Shown: one piece after another, positions 24,201 through 35,281 of the stretch
Layout: each line of letters begins with the position of its first letter
How positions within the stretch are numbered: the first letter of the stretch is position 1
The notes under the pieces: generated by a model
Told to the model about the DNA's origin: nothing
The model's input: only the letters and a program-made list of their open reading frames with translations
The model's database searches: none
Assembly: GCA_963691705.1 (NCBI GenBank)
Contig: OY829539.1
Location: 20,878,407 to 20,942,406, forward strand
Direction of reading: 5' to 3'
Source of the DNA: Viola odorata
Lineage: Eukaryota; Streptophyta; Magnoliopsida; Malpighiales; Violaceae
DNA: 64,000 nt
Program-made: the position numbers and the translations under genes

Positions 24201-25077
24201 CGTGATGATGGCGGAGCTAGGGAGCTACGGCTAGGGGCTCGGACGAAGACGTGGCTGAGAAGGAGAGTAGGTGGCTCGGGCGCGGGCTCGTGGCTGAGAA
24301 TTTCCTTGCACTGTGCATGTGCATTATGCACAATAAATCAAGGGCCATTGATCTGGTTGACTTTCCTTGGTTGACCAGATCAATGGTCATGATCAAATGG
24401 CCTTTCATCTGATTTAAATAGCCTCGAGCCGGATCCGTCGAGCAAACGTTCCGACTTTTCGAGCCGAAGGCGCCGGCGCGTAGAAAAAAATACAACGGTT
24501 TTAACCGTCTACAGCGAACGATGAGAACTTCTCGTTTAACGCGTTTATTTTAGTGTTCAAAGGCGCGAAACGCGGGAACAAAAAAATAAAGCATTACACC
24601 GAAAATTACACGAAACGCTGTAGACCGTTGCGACCGGAAAAAAATCTAGCAACTAGTTGATGGAAAACATTTTAAAGTCGAGTTATTGTCCGAGCGAACT
24701 TACTCGGGTCCAATAAAAGCTCGAACGAAAATAATAATAAAAAATAAAAATACTAAAAAATGTGCGAAAATATAAAAAATCCTAAAATTTGTGTGATGAC
24801 CTAAAACGAAGAATAATTTAAGAAACGACTGCCGGATAATTAAAAATGTGATTTTTAAGGCTAAAAATAATAATGATAATAATAATGAAAATACTTGACG
24901 AAAAATTAAAAATGCGACTTCGAAAGCTGACGATGCTAACGATGATGCTAAAATGCAACGAAACACCTAAGAATGCTAGCGACATTAAAGCAACTGAAAA
25001 TGACTGTAAATTAACTAAATAATAGAAATGCTAAAATTAAATAAAAATGGCGTCAAAATTCGGGTATCAACAGTTGC
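21260..25077 (-). mobile_element. 5' LTR of element B, truncated at its outer end
   Basis: It is near-identical to 8446-12187 and adds the terminal 90-95 bp missing there. It carries the same 59-bp (22150-22625) and four-unit (22767-23250) arrays and the TATA box at 24135-24146. Homology to the 3' LTR stops at CAGTTGC (25077), and element E begins at the next base. About 3.35 kb of outer LTR (the arrays) is missing. Confidence 0.88.
24135..24146 (-). promoter_or_regulatory. LTR B (5' copy) TATA box
   Basis: CTATAAATAGCC on minus, in the same context as the 3' LTR copy at 11244. Confidence 0.65.
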
Positions 25078-25322
25078 TCTCTTCTAAAACCTTTGATACT
25101 GGACAAAAGGTTTTACTTTACAATTCTTGTCTTAGGCCCTCTTCCAGAAAGTTGAAGCATAAGCGGACCGACCCTTACTTTGTCAAGGAGGTGAATGATC
25201 ATGGTGTGGTTGCGATCCAGAATATGGACACAAGCCTCATTTCCAAAGTGTTTGACCACAGATTGGAGCTATTCCACGAAGGTTTCCACCCCCTGAAGGC
25301 AGATCCACCTAACCATGCCTAG
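25078..25322 (+). pseudogene. Athila-like integrase C-terminal fragment (element E)
   Basis: GQKVLLYNSCLRPSSRKLKH followed by a YFVKEVNDHGVVAI segment is the SH3-like integrase C-terminal domain of Athila-type Gypsy elements. The frame is open into the upstream B LTR only by chance. The natural stop is at 25320-25322. All upstream pol is lost at the B/E junction. Confidence 0.8.
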
Positions 25323-26027
25323 ACAGCAGCAAACGTCTAGGCCTGGACGTTATAGAAGGCACTCCGTGGAGGTAGCCCACATGTCGTTTCACCCTTGTTC
25401 ATCTCTTTTTTTAATTTCCTGATGAACTCCTTTTATTTTCTGCAGATTTATTTACGTATTTATGTTTGTTTTGTGCACCTCTCTCGCATTGAGGACAATG
25501 CGCTGCCTAAGTGTGGGGGAGGATTTATGTGTATGTGTGATATTTTAGTATTTATGTTTGCTTGACTGTATGTTTATTGTAATTCTTGTTGCATGATTGC
25601 ATGCTTTGTGAAAAATTTAAAATTTTTAGATTTTCATTTTTTAGGATTTTGTTAGCTGTTTAACACTACCCAGTTTTAAAACTCCCTTGTATGGGCACAC
25701 TTTCAACTTATGAGCACATAGAAATGAACTGCCTTTCATGTCGGTCTTGCCCTAGATCTTGCATGCTTTGTCTGCTAGCTCTTATAACCTGCGTCTTGCC
25801 CTGGATATCAGCAATCATTTATAGCACCTTGTGAGCATTTGAGACTAAACAGTTATATTTTTCATGTGTCATTCAATGCTTGGCTAGGCACCCAACTAGG
25901 TTTGCATGATATCCCTGGGTATAGGCACCATCAGTCTTAGGAAAGCAACAAAAAGACAAAAAAACTTTGCATCTCTGTTTTCTTTCTTTTCCTTTCTATC
26001 TTCTCTTTTTCTTCATCTTGCCCTCAA
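25323..26027 (+). other. 3' UTR segment of element E with conserved block 1
   Basis: It contains a PPT-like CTAAGTGTGGGGGAGG (about 25507-25522) and block 1 (25760-25940: TTTGTCTGCTAGCTCTTATA, TTTGCATGATATCCCTGGGT). No coding potential is evident; the T/C-rich ORF spanning 25967-26254 is compositional. Confidence 0.6.
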
Positions 26028-26460
26028 CGCAATCCACCGTCTACCCCCTGCTAAGATTTCTCATTTTACCTGATCTATTATCTTTACTTACTTCGTTATT
26101 ACCTTTATTGCAACTGTTTGTTCTTTACCATTTTTATTGTTATTCTCCTGCCGTATTCTCGTTCCCGTTTTATTCAATTATTCCATTTACCTTTTATTAT
26201 TTGTCATTTGTATTTTCATTTCTTGTCTTAACATCAACTGTCATCGTTGGTTAGATTCGTCTACACCAACCAACCCCCCCTGTGTTACTTTTATGTCTAT
26301 TGCATTTTTGTCCTCATCATACATCTAGGGCAAGATAAAATCTAGTTCTTCATTTTCCCTATGGTTCGACCCTGACTTGCCGCTGTTTACATTAATTTGT
26401 GCATCTTACCTATCAGGAACATAAAATATTACATTTGATGCACGTTTCGACGGCGCATCA
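26028..26460 (+). mobile_element. Truncated LTR (3' part) of the E family
   Basis: It matches 28291-28724 from ACGCAATCCACCGTCTACC to the end GGCGCATCA, with scattered substitutions. It lacks the first 650 bp of the LTR, including the TATA box. Confidence 0.88.
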
Positions 26461-26465
26461 AATTT

Positions 26466-26540
26466 TGGCGCCGTTGCCGGGGATCGAACCCGGGTCACCC
26501 GCGTGACAGGCGGGAATACTTACCACTATACTACAATGAC
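26466..26540 (-). tRNA. Full-length tRNA-Asp(GTC) copy with CCA, fused to LTR as extended PBS
   Basis: On minus, 26540 down to 26469 reads as a 72-nt plant tRNA-Asp: GTCATTGTAGTATAGTGGTA (A box), anticodon GTC at 26505-26507, and B box GGTTCGATCCC. It is followed by CCA (26468-26466), which nuclear tRNA genes do not encode. The plus strand is the Athila PBS (TGGCGCCGTTGCCGGGGA) continuing through the whole tRNA complement, where related elements C1 and C2 have only about 18 nt. Position 4 is A instead of G (from memory of plant tRNA-Asp), breaking one acceptor pair. No T-run follows closely on minus. It is better read as a reverse-transcribed primer tRNA than as a working gene. Confidence 0.8.
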
Positions 26541-27633
26541 AGGTGAGCGGTATTCGTCTCCTCCTGGACACCCTATTTAGTCTAGCCCCCGACATCTTCT
26601 CATTTCCTTCTCATTTCTGTCTTCTTTAACCACTTGTTCTCACTTTCCTTGATCCCTTTTCCTTCGCAGGTGAGCGGTATTTGTCAGAGGTGGCGGGCTA
26701 GATGAGCAATAAAGCCTAAGTGTGGGGGAGGCCGACAAGAAAGTATAGATACTGAAGCAGAGCTAGGGCAAAACCATCAAGTTCAAAATGATGGGTGCTA
26801 AGCTAATCCAAAAGAAAATCAAGCCCTAGCTGAAGTAAGTTGTCAAATTGGTGCCTCTTTTCATTTTCATCTCAAAAAAAACAAAATTCAAAACCAGAAA
26901 AATAAAAGAAAAGAAAGTTTTATCTAGTTTCAAAATAAAATAAAAAGAGGGCAAAAGCATGAACCAGAAGAAAGAAGTATTGCCAGCATGGTTCCCAAGA
27001 AAAAATCCCCCCTAGAAGAACAATTTTGTCTAGCCCTCGGCTGTCTGCCCTTGACGGATACTGCCTCACCGCTTCGTCTCCTTCCTAACCAAGGAATCCT
27101 CCCAGGTTTTTCGTTCTATTCTCCTTTTCTTTTTCTTCCTCTTTTGCTCTATATATATAATCTTTCTTCTTGCTCTTCCTATTTCCCTTCTTTCCCTTTT
27201 TTCTTCATGTTCTCCATCTTCTCTATGCACCTCTTCCCTCTCATTCCTTTTTTATGATGTAAAGTTCATTTCTGATTGTTGATTGCCTAAGCATGTGGAT
27301 TTTAACTCGGGTTGATGTGCAAACTGTGTTGTGTGTCTTGTTAATTTGCATACTTGAGTGATTAAACACCTAGCCTAGTTGAGTGTGAGTGTAAACACTT
27401 TCCCCGATGAGGATTGCTGATGCCAGGTCTGATGTGGTAAAGTTTCTTCGTTAGGGTCGTTATCCTAATGATTTGATGCAGAGTTATCTAGGTAGAGTAT
27501 GTCTTCACATGGTTAGGGATGATTGTTTGGTTTGTTAACTCTTGTGCTATGGTTGATTGTGCCTGTCTATGTCTTGGGGTGTGTTTTCCGTTTTGATTGC
27601 TCGAGGGCGAGCAATGGGTAGTGTGGGGGAATT
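26541..27633 (+). other. Element E tail: duplicated splice-site-like motif, PPT-like sites, conserved block 2
   Basis: CAGGTGAGCGGTATT occurs at 26540 and 26667; the second is preceded by a pyrimidine tract and looks like an intron acceptor. PPT-like CTAAGTGTGGGGGAGG recurs near 26718. Block 2 lies at 27375-27500 (GTGAGTGTAAACACT, GATGAGGATTGCTGATG, AGGGTCGTTATCCTAATGA). The functional PPT, AGTGTGGGGGAAT, is at 27620-27632, next to the LTR. No gene is seen. Confidence 0.6.
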
Positions 27634-28724
27634 TGATATAGTGTCTTTTTATGCATGTTTTTCCCTTCCTTTCAAGTCCAAATTTACTCCTGATATTGCT
27701 AATTTGCCATGTTTTCAAACGATTTTGCAGGGTCTGGACTAAAGGGAGAAACTTGAGGAAAAGCGCCCCTTTTGGATGCATTTCTGCATATCTTACATCG
27801 TCGAGCCCTAGACGCAGTTTTGTCATCGAGGCCTATCCACCCTTATGCCGTCGGGACCTAGATGAGCTACTGAAGATATCTTATGTCCAGGCCTAAACGA
27901 CGCACGTGCATGTTTCTTCTCGGATGACGCTTGATCAAAGATGCCAAAAAGATTCTAGCGGGATTCCATGCAAAATTCATCCAGCTCAGCAGAGAATATT
28001 CCCCTCTACCATTTTGTCCCCTAGTGGGGTTGTTAGACTATATATAGGCCCTTAACTCTTAGGGTTGGGAAGGCTTTTTCTTTAGAATATTTTCCAGATT
28101 TTTAGGGTTTTCAATCATTGTAGCCGCCTCTCTCTTAACATTGGGATCTGTTCCTTGCTTATTTTTCCAAAAACCAGAGCCCCAAGCTTCGGTCGGTTTT
28201 TAATCCAGATTTTCATTTTCATCTTCATTTCTTCTCCGTTTATCTTGCTTTCTCAATCTGTTTTGTGTATGAATTTCAACTAGACCACCACGCAATCCAC
28301 CGTCTACCACCTGCTAAGATTTCTCCTTTTACCTGATCTATTATCTTTACTTACTTTGTTATTACCTTTATTGCAACTATTTGTCTTTACCATTTTTATT
28401 GTTATTCTCTTGTCGTATTCTCGTTCCTGTTTTATTTAATTATTCCGTTTACTTTTTATTATTTATCATTTGTATTTTCATTTCTTGTCTCAACATCAAC
28501 TGTCATCGTTGGTTAGATTCGTCTACACCAACCAAAACCCCCCTTGTGTTACTTTTATGTCTATTGCATTTTTTTCCTCATCATACATCTAGGGCAAGAT
28601 AAAATCTAGTTCTTCATTTTCCCTGTGGTTTGACCCTAACTTGCCGCTGTTTACATTAATTTGTGCATCTAGCCTATCAGGAACATAAAATATTATATTT
28701 GATGCGCGTTTCGATGGCGCATCA
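27634..28724 (+). mobile_element. 3' LTR of element E, 1091 bp
   Basis: It starts TGATATAGTG directly after the PPT and ends GGCGCATCA, giving TGAT..ATCA termini. TATA box CTATATATAGG is at 28038-28048. The flank CTTGT follows; the matching 5' target duplication cannot be seen because the element's 5' end is lost. Confidence 0.85.
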
Positions 28725-30094
28725 CTTGTCATTGTGATTCATAGTATAAAACTTGCAAACAATGGAAATAAAGAACATGAAGATAAAGAGAGAAGGAGAG
28801 GAGGAGAGAAGGTGAAACAAATGAATGAGGCAGTTTAGGGTAAAAAGTAAAGAATGAAGTACATAAAATTTATAGAGGAGTTGATAGTCTTAGAGATAAG
28901 CTCAAAAAGACCTACGAAAGTAGGAGCCTGTATAAAGCAAATGCTTCGAAACCGTGTAGCATTTGGGAAAGTAAAAGGATGACTAAATTACTTATGAGGC
29001 AGTTTAGGGTAAAAAGTAAAGAATGAAGTGCATAAAATTTATAGAGGAGTTGATAGTCTTAGAGATAAGCTCAAAGATACCTACAATAGTAGGAGCCTGT
29101 ATAAAGCAAATGCTTCGAAACCGTGCAACATTTGGGAAAGTAAAAAGATTACTAAATTGCTTTCATTAGGACTATTATTGATGTTGTTAGTGACAAAATA
29201 ATTTAAAATTTATGACAGTTACTATATGTAATGCCTACATCTAAAGAAGAGCAATTCAGCAGACTACATGACTTGCTAAAGTAAAGTGCATGCTGCATCT
29301 ACAGTAGTATGGAATGACCTCACACAATGAAACCAACATAGAATTGTAGAATTGTTCAAAAGCAACAAAAAGAACCTAGAAATTGTAGACCATGCAACCA
29401 AATAGATATTTTAATTAATCAAAAGCTAAAAATAATCCATAAATTGTAGAACATGAAATCAAACAAAAAATTTGATTTGCATAATATTAAATCTCACACT
29501 AATAACCAGGATAAATATCCAAAAAGAAGAGCAACCTCTATTTGATCTAGCAGCAGAAATAAATTGTTTCTCCAACTTCAAACCATGAAAATCAAGAACA
29601 AGTAGAGTTTGATCTACCAACCATAAACCAAATTACAAAATCTTTGACTTTGTAAGAACTAAAAGCATAGTTGTATCTATAAATCAAATTACATAGCCTA
29701 GAAATACTCCCAAAGTAAAGGGTTATTTACAAATCAAATGAAACTACTTCCCAAAACTAAGACTAGAGTTTCATCTCCCCAAAAACTAAAAGATGATGTC
29801 TATTTACCATCCACAAAAATAATCACACACCCTATGAAACTCTTCAAAAGAATTTGATGTACATGTAACGTTTCATTGAAACTGTGATCCCCATCTTCCC
29901 CTCTTGCAAATATATAAAAGTAAATAATATCAACAATAAAAGCAACATTAAGAAAATATAATTAAATGGGATGAAGTTTAATAACCATTATTACTTACAG
30001 GTTATTGAGGAAGATTTACTGTAACATGCAATGAATCACATGAGAGTCTTGAGGGAAGCATTCCTTGCCTTTCCAACTATCTTTTTATGTGAGG
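28725..30094. other. AT-rich repeat sequence, family shared with 39800-40320
   Basis: No gene was found. The stretch from 28725 resembles 39800-40100 (TCATTGTG near the start, then a GACCTAC..TAGGAGCCTGTATAAAGCA-type string and a later GTATGGAATGACCTCA), so both belong to one unnamed repeat family. 28825-29160 is a tandem duplication with a 169-bp period. Confidence 0.55.
28825..29160. repeat. Two-copy tandem duplication, 169-bp period
   Basis: ATGAGGCAGTTTAGGGTAAA starts at 28825 and again at 28994. The copies are near-identical through GGGAAAGTAAAA.GATTACTAAATT. Confidence 0.9.
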
Positions 30095-30782
30095 TGATAG
30101 CACGTTTCATGACCTAGATTTCCCCTTTCTTTTCTAGCCCTTTCGGGGGCTTGACTTCGTTATTTGACCCCTTTTCCAATCTTATTTGCAGATTATCGTC
30201 AAAAGAAGAAAAAGAACGAAAAGAAGCAATTTTGGAGCGTTTCTGAGGATTTCTGCTTTCAAGGCCTAGAAGACCAAATCATTGTCAAGGCCTCGACGCG
30301 AACCAGACCAGTGCGCTGTCTCAAGGCCCCGACAGATCTGAGTTTTCTTTAGAGCGAAGCCAGAAATCATCTTCAAAGATCCGTATGGGATCCCGTGTAC
30401 TTCTAGAAGGCATCAGGCGTGTCAGGAATCCCAGAATATCCCCTTTGCAAGGACATGTGCTGTCACGTTCCTATTGTCTCTCCCTTTCCCCTTAGCTATT
30501 TTTGTCTCCTAGCTAAGCTTAGGCTATATAAGCATAATTTTAGGGTTTATGAGCAGGATGGCTGTTGTCCTAGGAAATACATCACACATTTAATCTTTCC
30601 CGAAGTTCTGAGGGATTTTTCTCCATTGGGAGTTGTAGCAGTCGCTGGCTCTTGCAAAGGAGCATGCTTTTCTTCATTGATTAATTAATCTATCCTTCGA
30701 TTTTTTCTTCCCTTCTCTCTTTTTATTATATTGTGGATGATTATTATTATCTACTGTTTATATTATAGTATGAGTAGCTAAA
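30095..30782 (+). mobile_element. Truncated LTR C3 (5' part, Athila-like family C)
   Basis: It starts TGATAGCACGTTTCATG like the LTRs at 40473 and 43542 and matches them to AGTATGAGTAGCTAA, where homology ends. It is more diverged than C1 and C2. TATA-type GCTATATAAGC is at 30523-30533. No PPT or internal region is attached. Confidence 0.85.
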
Positions 30783-30783
30783 T

Positions 30784-30945
30784 ATTAGGGAGTCGAGATA
30801 GTAACTTAATATTCAATCCTACTTCCACAGTTGCATTAAAAAAATCAACATCATCATCATGGTAATTAGGGAGTCGAGATAGTAACTTAATATTCAATCC
30901 TACTTCCACAGTTGCATTAAAAAAATCAACATCATCATCATGGTT
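30784..30945 (-). repeat. 81-bp tandem duplication in the Copia remnant
   Basis: ATTAGGGAGTCGAGATAGTA begins at 30784 and 30865. The 81-bp period keeps the minus frame, duplicating 27 residues that include DDDVDFFNATVEVGLNIKLL. Confidence 0.92.
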
Positions 30946-32080
30946 ATGTATCTTTGCATTATCATGTTGAATTAAAATTGACTCTATGATGTCAAGAGAT
31001 GAGGATGCCTTTGGTGTAGGACGTATACTTGGAGAAGCTTGGCTTTCAATATCCACAACTAGGCATAAATTGGAGACTTTAACGTAAGAATTCGTTGTTG
31101 ATGAAGTAGTGTCGGAGGTGCTCTCACTTTCGTCGCTCTAAGTAGCTTTCATGGCACCCTTTCTTTCTCCTAATTTCTTCTTACTTGGCTTGAAGCTTCT
31201 TCTCTCATGCTTGTTCTTATTTTCAAGCAATGGGCACTCACTCTTTAAATAACCCAACTTGTTGCACTTATAGCAAACAAAAGCCTCTTTCTTCCTTCTT
31301 GGCCTAGAGGAGTTTCCCTTTTCACCTCTATGACTCTTTATATCGCTTTTCAAAAATCTGTGAAACCTTTTAGTAAAAAGTGCCAAGACGTCGTCCTTCT
31401 TTTCTTCCATATCGGCATCACTCACTTCTTGCATTGTAGCCTTGAATTCCATATCCTTCTTCTTAGAGGATTTGTCCATACCCTCCTTATTTTTGACTTT
31501 TTGTTGTTCTTGACTTTTTGCTCATAAGCCATCAAGGAGCTAATAAGTTTCCCATATGTCATCTTGTCATGGACTTCCTCCATTGTTGTTACCTTAGTAT
31601 CCCATAATCTTGGAAGAATTCTAAACTTTTCAACTCTCTCTTATTCCATAGTCACCTTGCCAAGATTGGGCATAACATTCACTAATTTTTGCAACCTAGT
31701 ACTAAGCTAATAGATAATCTCATCATTTCTCATAGTAAAGTTCCCATACTCACTCTTCATGACATTATGCCTCACATCCTTAATTTGAGAAGTTCTCTCA
31801 TAAGCAATAACAAATGCATCTTTAGAGGTTTGGCAACAGATTTTCCTATTGAACACACAAGTAGATAGACCACTATACAACATATTTTTGGCTTTATTTC
31901 TCCATGGGTACCACATACTCACTCTCTATGCAATCTCAAACCTCATAATCAATAGACCTAATGAAAGCCTTTATCTTGGTCTTCCAATATAGATAAACTC
32001 TACCATTGAAGAAATGTAGTTTGTTGAGTGCATACCCTTCACTAACCATTTTAAATCCTACACTTGAGACAATTAAGTCT
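30784..32080 (-). pseudogene. Ty1/Copia gag remnant
   Basis: The minus frame 31479-31138 holds a CCHC knuckle, CYKCNKLGYLKSECP, preceded by a basic stretch (HRGEKGNSSRPRRKKEAF), typical of Copia Gag. Further upstream on minus are gag-like pieces (31922-31707 with YERTSQIKDVR; about 31680-31500 with a TKVTTMEEVHDKMTYGKLI-type segment), separated by stops and frameshifts. Downstream (31056-30778) is an acidic region duplicated in tandem. No Copia integrase or RT is present here. Confidence 0.75.
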
Positions 32081-32856
32081 TCTTCCCAGTGACCTTGCTC
32101 CGTTACTAATTGAAGAACGACTTAAAAGGGGGTGAATAAGCCACCAAGTAAGTAAATTCTTTTCACACAATTTATCAAACACTTGGTGTGCACTTAATGG
32201 TAAAGGCAATATATCAAAGTCAAAGAGAAAGGAAAGCTTGACACAATTATTTATTGTGGTTCCCTTACAACCGATAAGGTACATCCACTACCTAGAGGTC
32301 ACCTATTTTTAGGATTTCTAACCTCCATTATATGGGTTTATGATTCACCCAAAAACTTGGCTTTTTTTAAAGGCTCAGGCTAATAACCTTTACAACTAGT
32401 TTTACCAAAGCTCACTAGAAACCCAACCAAACTTTTTACTAAGGATTAAGCTCAAACCTTTCACAAGTGTTTTACACTAGGCACAAGCTTAACCAATCAC
32501 AAATTTAATTTAAATGCTAGATTCAATCCTATGTCCATTTACAAAGAGGACACAACCCTTAACCCTAAAAAAATTATGGCAATTCTTAAACCTTTACAAG
32601 TGGACTATAAGGAATCTAAATAAGATATATCACAATTTATAATCCAACAAATGCAAACTAAACTTTAAGAAGAAAATACTTACTCAATTAAGTGAAGTAA
32701 GACTCCTTTGAAAAGAGAAACCTTTGAAAATCTTAGGAGGTGTTCGCCATTCATTTTGTTTTCTGTTTTTTATTTTGTTTTTTTCCTTAAAAGAAAACAT
32801 AAAATGCATTTAGTATCACGCGTGTAATTTTTACTTTTCAGTACGAACAACAAAAC
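32081..32856. other. AT-rich sequence, nothing recognised
   Basis: Many stops in all frames. No RNA gene or clear repeat is seen. Confidence 0.5.
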
Positions 32857-33710
32857 TAGTGGTGTCAAATCGGGCCTACGAGTTCAGGTACAGTCCCCTA
32901 ACCTGTAGACCCGAACCCAATAGGGTCGGATCCAGTCCCGACCTGAGAATTATGCAAGTCTGGGAACGTAGTCTCGGTCCTGACCAGGTAAGTTTTTCTG
33001 GGTCCGGGACTAGACCTGGTAAAAAAGGACCCCACCTCCATATACCCCTTTTAATAATTTACACAACTTAAAAAAAAGAGAAGAAAATAAAAAGATGAGA
33101 ACCTCTCCTTCCAATTCACTCTCTCATCATCTCTATCATCGTCATCACCGGCAATATGATCGAAAAAAGTAGTAAATTGACCAAATCTATATCTATGCTC
33201 TCTACAACTTTGATTTGATGGTTGATGTTTCTTTGGATTTTGATCTTTATGTTTATTTTGTCTTTCCTTTCTCTGGATATTTATTGGAAGGTATTGCTGT
33301 AGTGGTTGTGGAGGTGGAGGTGTTGATGGTGGATGGTGTTGATGGTTGATGGTGTTGATGATGATGATGGTAGTGGTGGTAGTGGTCGTGGAGGTGCTGA
33401 TGGTGGATGGTGTTGATGATGATGATGGTGGTAGTGGTCATGGAGGTGCTGATGGTGGATGGTGTTGATATTTGTGGATGATAATGATTGATAAAAAATG
33501 CTTGAGAGAGAAAGAGATAAGAAGCAGAGAAGTGAGAGAAGGAGCAGCCGCAGCAAACAAGCAGGATTAGGATGCATAACCTAATTTTAGGATTGATTTA
33601 CACGGGTCTCATTTTGGCCGGGTCAAACTCGGAAGGATCTGGGTTTCACTGGGTCAAGACCCGAGCCCGATAAGATCGGGTCTGTCCCGACCCGGCAAAA
33701 TAATATGCAA
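32857..33710. mobile_element. Probable decayed hAT-like MITE
   Basis: TAGTGGTGTCAAATCGGGCC resembles the hAT MITE terminus at 36272 (CAGAGGTGTCAATCCGGGTC). Both ends are full of CCCGACCCGG-type subterminal repeats (32860-32960 and 33600-33710). The right TIR and an 8-bp target duplication are not recognisable. A GGTGTTGATGGTGGATGG microsatellite fills 33290-33480. Confidence 0.45.
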
Positions 33711-35281
33711 AAAAATTGATCTTGCACCTTTCTCTTCCGTTCACCATGATTCCAATTTTGGCTTATCTTCCCTATTCCCACCTCTAATTGCATTTAACAA
33801 AATCATCATCTCCACCTCAATCAAATTTTTAACTTTTAGGAAAAAAATATTGAGCATAAAATAAACAATCAGATCTAGTATACAATTGGAGAAATTGCCT
33901 GATTTGTAAAGAAGGGTTTTGTGAGTCAGGAAGTAAACAAGAAAATTACAAGATGAGCAACGACAGAGAGTCGCGGAGGAGTGCACTGGAGACAGCCGGG
34001 GAGAGCAGCGGTGGAGTGTGTAGGCGAAGGAGTTGGTAGAGAAGAGGATGCGGTGGAGAAAGAAGGAAATGATGGTTGTTTTTGGATTGATGGGGTGAGG
34101 GAGGATAATGAAGTACTGTGTGCTACCACCATATCTGGGAAAAAGAATTATTTTGTGGCGTGGATATTTTCGTTTTAGATAAATATTGACAAGGTAGTGT
34201 ACCACCGTCGGGCTAAAATTTTGGCTTTCAATTGTAGGGAGGGTGCGATTTGCCTCCAAGTACACTGTCCCCTAAACCGCTCAATATAAGAAAATGACCA
34301 AAAAATATTTTCTTTTATCTTTCGAAAATAAAAAAAAGTTTTCTCCTAAAAATACCATTTGTGCTATTTTTTTAAGGGTAAATTGCAACTTAAGTTAGTT
34401 TACAAATTGGAATATACTTACATACAATAATTCTAAAAACCATGTTGAAGTAATTTTTAAGCTCTATGAAATAAACATCAGACCTAAAAATATACTCATA
34501 AAAATTATATTTATAATAATTTAATTTGTTAATTATAATCTTCAAAAAGTAATATCAGTGAACCATAATTCAACAATTAGTTGATCTTTAACGTAATTAT
34601 TTAAATCAGCATGCTAGCTCGTGCACATATTTTTTTTTTCTCAGTTGTTTTCGATGAACTTACTTGTTTCGAGAAATGGCTGTTTAAAATGGATATGGCC
34701 ATATGGGTTTGGTTATTGTTTTTACCACTGTGTATAAAACAAGAAGACGAGATAAGTTTAGTGATTCTAGCACATATTTTAAATTTTGATTTTAATTTTC
34801 TTTTGGGTGATACTTTTACCATTTTTTTCATTTTTTTTACTGCACGAGATCTGACATGTAGGGCTCATTTGACAATATCTGTCCTTTAATTTTTTTTTGA
34901 ACCGATTGATGTAAAATGAATAAACGAAACCAAGTTAAATACTAGTAAATCGATTAACATGAAATGTTAAATCCTAAAAAAATAAAAACATAATCTTAGG
35001 AATCATGGGTGCGTTAAGCCCATGTTGATGTATGTGCCCTATATGGTCCCATGTGGAAATTAAAAAATATTTGTCAATGTTACGTAGTTTTATTTTATTA
35101 ATAATAATATGTGATGTGCAAAGTTAGATAATTAGGTGTTGCGTAAAAGAAAAAATAATCTAGAATTGAAAATTTATTTTTTTTCTAGGAAAAAACCACT
35201 ATGGCATTAACTGGGACAAAATAAAAAAATTTAAGATGCAATTTGATATTATTATTATTATTAATTAATGTATATTATAAT
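33711..35281. other. AT-rich spacer, no supported gene
   Basis: A 174-aa minus frame (34265-33741) has no recognisable domain and runs through low-complexity sequence; I do not call it. The rest is AT-rich with many stops. Confidence 0.5.

Larger units (their letters stand above)
8446..25077 (-). mobile_element. Element B: gag-only Tat/Ogre-like retrotransposon, both LTRs truncated
   Basis: On the minus strand the order is: 5' LTR (25077 down to 21260, start missing), PBS, leader, gag, 3' UTR, PPT, 3' LTR (15541 down to 8446, last 90-95 bp missing). No protease, RT, RNase H or integrase motif is present in the 5.7-kb interior. The shared LTR segments (8446-12187 and 21357-25077) are about 99% identical by eye, differing by a 20-bp indel near 10990 and scattered substitutions. 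Insertion was therefore recent, and mobilisation in trans by an autonomous relative is plausible. Confidence 0.85.
25078..28724 (+). mobile_element. Element E: rearranged Athila-like retrotransposon
   Basis: Order: end of integrase (25078-25322), first part of the 3' UTR, an LTR 3' fragment (26028-26460), a PBS extended into a whole tRNA-Asp complement (26466-26540), a further 3'-UTR-like segment, PPT, and a complete 3' LTR (27634-28724). This is not a simple element. It looks like two partial copies of one family joined, or one copy with an aberrant reverse-transcription product inserted. Confidence 0.75.

Noticed and set aside
26466..26540. A working nuclear tRNA-Asp gene
   Set aside because: It is followed by CCA and an LTR end instead of a T-run, has an acceptor-stem mismatch, and begins exactly as the PBS of this element family. 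The retro-copied primer explains all of this better.
32857..33710. Complete hAT element with TSD
   Set aside because: The left terminus and subterminal repeats fit, but I could not find a matching right terminus or an 8-bp duplication, so it is listed only as a decayed remnant.
33741..34265. 174-aa minus ORF
   Set aside because: No domain, AT-rich composition, no supporting context; probably chance.
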